A stretch of 10,907 bases of DNA, taken from the NCBI GenBank assembly GCA_019310195.1, contig JAFDET010000095.1, positions 1 through 10,907 of the forward strand. Direction: 5' to 3'. The notes beneath the pieces were generated by a model, which saw only the letters and a list, made by a program, of their open reading frames with translations, ran no database searches and had not been told where the DNA came from. The position numbers and the translations under genes are program-made. Source of the DNA: Deltaproteobacteria bacterium. GTDB lineage: Bacteria > Myxococcota_A > UBA9160 > JAFDET01. Shown here in pieces: positions 8,889-10,907 of this stretch. The number at the start of each line of letters is the position of its first letter. Within the stretch, counting starts at the first letter, position 1.

Positions 8889-9686
8889 TTGCTGCAAGAA
8901 GCCCAGGACCTGCTGGACGAGGCCGCGGAGCTGGAGACGTTCCTCCAAACCCTCGACGACGCCGACTGGAAGCGCCCCACCGGATTCATGGACTGGACAC
9001 CCTGGGACGTGGTCGCGCACCTGCACTTCTTCGACGAGGTGTCGCTGGTGGCGCTCGACGGCGCGGAGGCCTTCGCCGCGCGGCGCGAGGAGCTGGTGAA
9101 GGAACTGGTCGCGGGTCGCACCAACCAGGAGCTCGGACGCGAGGCCTACGGCCACCTGGGCCCCAAGGAGCTCCTGGCCCGCTGGCGGGAGACGGACACC
9201 GCGATGGCGACCCAGCTGGGCGAGTCCGACTCCAAGCGACGCCTGCCCTGGTTCGGGCCCGACATGGGCGTGCGCATGTTCACCACGGCCCGCTACATGG
9301 AGACCTGGGCGCACGGCCAGGAGATCTTCGACCTGATGGGCGCCCCACGGACGTACAGCGACCGGATCAAGAACATCGCGGTCATCGGTCTGAAGACCTT
9401 CGGCTGGACCTTCGTGAACCGGAAGCTGGAGATCCCCGGACCGCCGCCCTACGTGCGGCTCATTGCGCCCTCGGGCGAGGTCTGGGAGTGGAACGACCCG
9501 AGCGACGCGGAATTCGTCCGCGGGGACGCAGCCGACTTCTGCCACGTCGTCACGCAGGGGCGAAACGTCGCCGACACTTCGCTGGAGGTGAGCGGTCCGG
9601 TCGCAACGCAGTGGATGTCGATCGCCCAGTGCTTTGCCGGCGGCCCCGTGGATCCGCCTCAGCCGGGCGCGCGGAAGGGAGCCTGA
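8889..9686 (+). CDS. TIGR03084-family putative metal-binding protein (DinB/mycothiol-isomerase-like)
   Basis: This 265-residue protein has an N-terminal DinB/maleylpyruvate-isomerase-like four-helix region (about 1-150) and a C-terminal alpha/beta part (about 160-250). His-44 (WDVVAHLHFF) together with Glu-138 and His-142 (METWAHGQE, an E-x3-H motif) reproduces the His...E-x3-H metal-ligand set of mycothiol-dependent maleylpyruvate isomerase. A bound divalent metal is thus likely. The family is mostly known from Actinobacteria and has no established reaction. The start is TTG at 8889, set by the strong Shine-Dalgarno and by the conserved beginning of the helix (LLQEAQDLLDEAAEL). Twenty nt separate it from the LLM gene, and its stop is 2 nt before the next start, so it is firmly inside the operon. 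In DinB-like enzymes a low-molecular-weight thiol is often the cosubstrate; whether that applies here is unknown. It could handle a thiol adduct or CoA-ester intermediate. Confidence 0.85.
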   Translation: MLQEAQDLLDEAAELETFLQTLDDADWKRPTGFMDWTPWDVVAHLHFFDEVSLVALDGAEAFAARREELVKELVAGRTNQELGREAYGHLGPKELLARWRETDTAMATQLGESDSKRRLPWFGPDMGVRMFTTARYMETWAHGQEIFDLMGAPRTYSDRIKNIAVIGLKTFGWTFVNRKLEIPGPPPYVRLIAPSGEVWEWNDPSDAEFVRGDAADFCHVVTQGRNVADTSLEVSGPVATQWMSIAQCFAGGPVDPPQPGARKGA

Positions 9687-9688
9687 CG

Positions 9689-10867
9689 ATGGATCTCGAG
9701 TACGGTGAGCGCTACGAGGCCTTCCGCAAGGAGGTGCGGGCCTTCCTCGAGGCGAGCAAGCCCGAGGAGCCCCTCGCCTGGAAGGACCGCCTGGCCTGGC
9801 TGAGCCTGCAGATCGAGCACGGCTACTGGGCGCGCACGATCCCGAAGGAGTACGGCGGTTACGGCGCCGAGCCCGACCTCCTCGAGACGGTCATCATGGA
9901 CGAGGAGTTCAACCGCGCCGGCGTGGCACGCGGCATGATGGCCCAGGGCCCCTCCATGCTGGTGCCGACGCTCCTCACGCACGGCACCGAGGAGCAGAAG
10001 CGACGTTGGATCGGCCCCACCCTGCGCGGCGATGTGATGTGGTGCCAAGGCTATTCCGAGCCCGGCGCGGGAAGCGACCTGGCGAGCCTGCAGACGTCGG
10101 CCACCGAGGACGGCGACGACTTCGTCATCAATGGCCAGAAGATCTGGACCAGCACGGCGGACAAGTCGCAGATGATCTTCGTGCTGGTTCGGACCGAGCC
10201 CGACGCCAAGAAGCACGCGGGAATCAGCTACATCCTGGCTCCCATGGACACGCCCGGCATCGAGGTGCAGCCCCTGCGCACCATGACCGGGAGCCTGGGC
10301 GAGAACTCCTTCAACCAGGTCTTCTTCAGCGACGTGCGCGTCCCCAAGGCCAACGTGGTGGGCAAGCGCGGTGAGGGCTGGAAGATCGCCAACACCACCC
10401 TCAAGCACGAGCGAAGCAGCCTCAACGCAAACGCCGAGGGCACCTGGCTGCGGCTCAAGCGGCTGATGGAGAAGGAGACCGTCAACGGAGTGCCCGCCCT
10501 GGCGAGCCCCGTCTACCGCGACCGCCTGATGCGACTTCAGGCGCGGGCCCTGACCATGAAGCACCACGGGATGCGTATGTTGACGTGCAGCCTCAAGAAC
10601 GAGTCGCCCGGTGTGGCGGGACTGGTCGTCAAGCTCCAGAACTGCCAACTCAGCTTCGACATGGCGGCGCTGGCCATCGACGTCATGGGCGAGCTGGGTG
10701 TCCTCTACGAGCACACCAAGTACGAGCGCGAGCTCGGCTTCTGGCAGGCCTACTCGATGTTCTCGCTCGGCTTGATCATCGGCGGGGGAACCGCACAGAT
10801 CCAGAAGAACATCATCTCGGAGCGGGGCCTCGGCCTTCCGCGCGAGCCCAAGCCGGCCAAGGCCTAG
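9689..10867 (+). CDS. Acyl-CoA dehydrogenase family protein (FadE-like)
   Basis: This 392-residue protein has the full acyl-CoA dehydrogenase layout. An N-terminal helical domain (about 1-115) is followed by a beta domain with CQGYSEPGAGSDLA (119-132) and NGQKIWTSTADK (148-159), which form the flavin and substrate site, and then a C-terminal helical domain (about 230-392). At the MCAD Glu376 position the sequence is IIGGGTAQIQ (363-372), so Gly-366 replaces the usual catalytic Glu. Glu-241 in LKHERSS matches the alternative helix-G location used by isovaleryl- and long-chain acyl-CoA dehydrogenases and many actinobacterial FadE proteins. The enzyme would introduce the alpha,beta double bond of an acyl-CoA and pass electrons to ETF. 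The ATG at 9689 follows the previous stop by 2 nt, with GGGAG seven bases upstream. A second dehydrogenase gene starts 8 nt after it, so the two may form a heteromer. The substrate is not known; branched or bulky acyl-CoA is plausible. Confidence 0.95.
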   Translation: MDLEYGERYEAFRKEVRAFLEASKPEEPLAWKDRLAWLSLQIEHGYWARTIPKEYGGYGAEPDLLETVIMDEEFNRAGVARGMMAQGPSMLVPTLLTHGTEEQKRRWIGPTLRGDVMWCQGYSEPGAGSDLASLQTSATEDGDDFVINGQKIWTSTADKSQMIFVLVRTEPDAKKHAGISYILAPMDTPGIEVQPLRTMTGSLGENSFNQVFFSDVRVPKANVVGKRGEGWKIANTTLKHERSSLNANAEGTWLRLKRLMEKETVNGVPALASPVYRDRLMRLQARALTMKHHGMRMLTCSLKNESPGVAGLVVKLQNCQLSFDMAALAIDVMGELGVLYEHTKYERELGFWQAYSMFSLGLIIGGGTAQIQKNIISERGLGLPREPKPAKA

Positions 10868-10875
10868 GAGCGGAC

Positions 10876-10907
10876 ATGGACTTCGGACTCTCGGAAGATC
10901 AACTCCT
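10876..10907 (+). CDS. Partial N-terminus of a second acyl-CoA dehydrogenase family protein
   Basis: Only ten codons are visible (MDFGLSEDQL), cut by the window edge. 'MDFxLSEDQ' is a very common opening of acyl-CoA dehydrogenases. AGGAG stands five bases before the ATG, and the gap to the preceding dehydrogenase is 8 nt, so the pair is almost certainly cotranscribed. Tandem dehydrogenase genes of this kind often encode the two different subunits of one enzyme. The family call rests on a short but characteristic start. Confidence 0.6.
   Translation, partial: MDFGLSEDQL

Noticed and set aside
9659..10714. Minus-strand open frame (351 codons) opposite the acyl-CoA dehydrogenase
   Set aside because: Mirror of a well-conserved dehydrogenase; no independent domain or start signal.

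Overview
This is a GC-rich, gene-dense bacterial window with no RNA genes, mobile elements or CRISPR. It holds two divergent operons that share one 120-bp intergenic region (6124-6243). The gene content points to catabolism of a branched or isoprenoid acyl-CoA. The host cannot be fixed from the sequence. The carboxylase/AtuA/hydratase set is of the kind known from pseudomonad acyclic-terpene (atu) and leucine (liu) clusters. The LLM-class oxidoreductase and the TIGR03084-type protein are best known from Actinobacteria. An actinobacterium, or an uncultured GC-rich proteobacterial or deltaproteobacterial-like lineage, are both possible.

Minus-strand operon (read right to left, 6123 to 1): biotin-dependent acyl-CoA carboxylase carboxyltransferase (beta) subunit; biotin carboxylase/biotin-carrier (alpha) subunit; a two-domain AtuA-family protein; a TetR-family repressor; and the first 36 codons of a hydrophobic, probably transporter, protein cut by the window edge. 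Coupling is tight: GTGA, TGATG and TTGA stop/start overlaps at three junctions and a 32-nt gap at the fourth.

Plus-strand operon (6244 to the right edge): a PaaG-like crotonase (enoyl-CoA isomerase/hydratase); a LiuC/AtuE-like crotonase; an LLM-class (F420-type) oxidoreductase; a TIGR03084/DinB-like putative metal-binding protein with a TTG start; an acyl-CoA dehydrogenase; and the first ten codons of a second acyl-CoA dehydrogenase. Gaps are 2 to 34 nt.

Inferred working model: the acyl-CoA dehydrogenase pair, perhaps helped by the LLM oxidoreductase and the isomerase-like crotonase, makes a 3-methyl-branched 2-enoyl-CoA. The carboxylase adds CO2 at the gamma-methyl group, and the LiuC/AtuE-like hydratase adds water to give a 3-hydroxy-3-alkylglutaryl-CoA. 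The HMG-CoA-lyase-type enzyme expected next is not in the window. The TetR protein probably controls the shared divergent promoter region, and the partial membrane protein may import the substrate. The unusual point is an atu-like core joined to an F420-type oxidoreductase and a DinB-like protein, with a carboxyltransferase that differs from the canonical methylcrotonyl/geranyl enzymes at its N-domain active site.
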